DNA from: GYS-P2D sp964522505
Lineage (GTDB): Bacteria > Bacteroidota > Bacteroidia > Chitinophagales > Saprospiraceae
Assembly: GCA_964522505.1 (NCBI GenBank)
Contig: CAZFWJ010000010.1
Location: 1-64,000 of the forward strand
Length of the DNA: 64,000 nt
Direction: 5' to 3'
This document shows positions 63,807 to 64,000 of the stretch, one piece after another. Below the pieces are notes generated by a model. It was not told where the DNA came from. It saw only the letters and a program-made list of their open reading frames with translations, and ran no database searches. Position numbers and translations under genes: made by a program. Numbering within the stretch: the stretch's first letter is position 1; the number at the start of each line of letters is the position of its first letter.

Positions 63807-64000
63807 GTGATCGCTACACCATTAGAAATTCTCCAGTCCATATATGGGTATCAGTCCTTCAGGCCGATGCAGGCCGAGATCATCGATCATGTCTTAGAAG
63901 GTCAGAGCACATTGGTTATCCTACCTACAGGAGGAGGGAAGTCCATCTGTTTTCAGATTCCAGCATTGTGCTTGGAGGGAATAACGATTGTTGTTTCTCC
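63807..64000 (+). CDS. recQ: ATP-dependent DNA helicase RecQ (partial, 5' end)
   Basis: 64 codons remain to the end of the window. The translation starts VIATPLEILQSIYGYQSFRPMQ, then gives the RecQ motif 0 and Walker A PTGGGKSICFQIPAL. A GTG at 63807 is the proposed start. RecQ is a 3'-5' helicase for recombination and replication-fork repair. The rest lies outside the window, so a RecQ-like helicase of another subtype is possible. The preceding 123 bases hold no gene. Confidence 0.85.
   Translation, partial: MIATPLEILQSIYGYQSFRPMQAEIIDHVLEGQSTLVILPTGGGKSICFQIPALCLEGITIVVS

Noticed and set aside
1..64000. tRNA, rRNA, riboswitch, CRISPR and prophage/insertion-sequence genes
   Set aside because: None could be identified by reading. 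A tRNA or Rfam scan could not be run here, so small RNAs are not excluded.

Overview
The window comes from a Bacteroidota chromosome of about 40% GC, most likely a marine Saprospiria-like lineage (the lineage is inference). Lineage signs are type A T9SS sorting tails, a gliding-type C-terminal domain, a DUF5777 barrel with a diheme cytochrome, an ECF sigma/anti-sigma pair, a TonB receptor with a carboxypeptidase-like leader domain, and poor Shine-Dalgarno use. No tRNA, rRNA, CRISPR array, transposase or phage gene was recognised. Much of the window is housekeeping, with accessory clusters between.

Region by region. 1-1.2 kb: an overlapping small protein/nucleotidyltransferase pair resembling a toxin-antitoxin module, bracketed by two near-identical 18-nt motifs. 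1.2-3.4 kb: mgsA-uvrC. 3.5-5.6 kb: a metal-efflux group (FeoA-like mini-ORF, DmeF-like CDF pump, ArsP_2-type permease). 5.6-9.6 kb: ECF sigma and anti-sigma genes, divergent from a T9SS von Willebrand lipoprotein. 10-15.5 kb: a lytic transglycosylase, then a translation operon pheS-hisS-gatA. 15.6-22 kb: O-antigen ligase-like protein, rpoN, Xaa-Pro aminopeptidase, mscS, recX. 22-29 kb: two large secreted proteins, a bacilliredoxin, DUF5777 and cytochrome c.

The most interesting part is 29-41 kb. A minus-strand operon encodes a RidA-family protein, a thiamine-diphosphate enzyme, a flavin amine oxidase and a ketosynthase-III-like protein whose catalytic Cys and His are both replaced. It is divergent from a TonB receptor across a perfect 17-nt palindrome, and convergent with a large protein built like animal soluble adenylyl cyclase (two cyclase domains, ATPase, long helical tail). 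This looks like an undescribed amine/2-oxo-acid metabolic or natural-product locus. 40.9-46.4 kb holds a molybdopterin oxidoreductase, an unknown protein, a gamma-carbonic anhydrase, a TraB/GumN lipoprotein and RlmB. 46.5-56.9 kb holds a coiled-coil protein, asd, a lamin-tail protein, an acetyltransferase, pcm, a paralogous membrane-protein pair, tadA, guaB and a 3-methyladenine glycosylase.

The last region, 57-63.7 kb, looks like a regulated catabolic unit: TetR regulator, aldehyde dehydrogenase, DUF3604 protein, haloalkane dehalogenase and DUF1330 protein on the minus strand. A sterol-desaturase-type hydroxylase fused to two CDGSH iron-sulfur motifs is divergent from it, and a TAGTAC dyad lies between. 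The window ends inside recQ. A dispersed intergenic repeat (46 of 54 positions identical) occurs at 16.9 kb and, inverted, at 54.1 kb.
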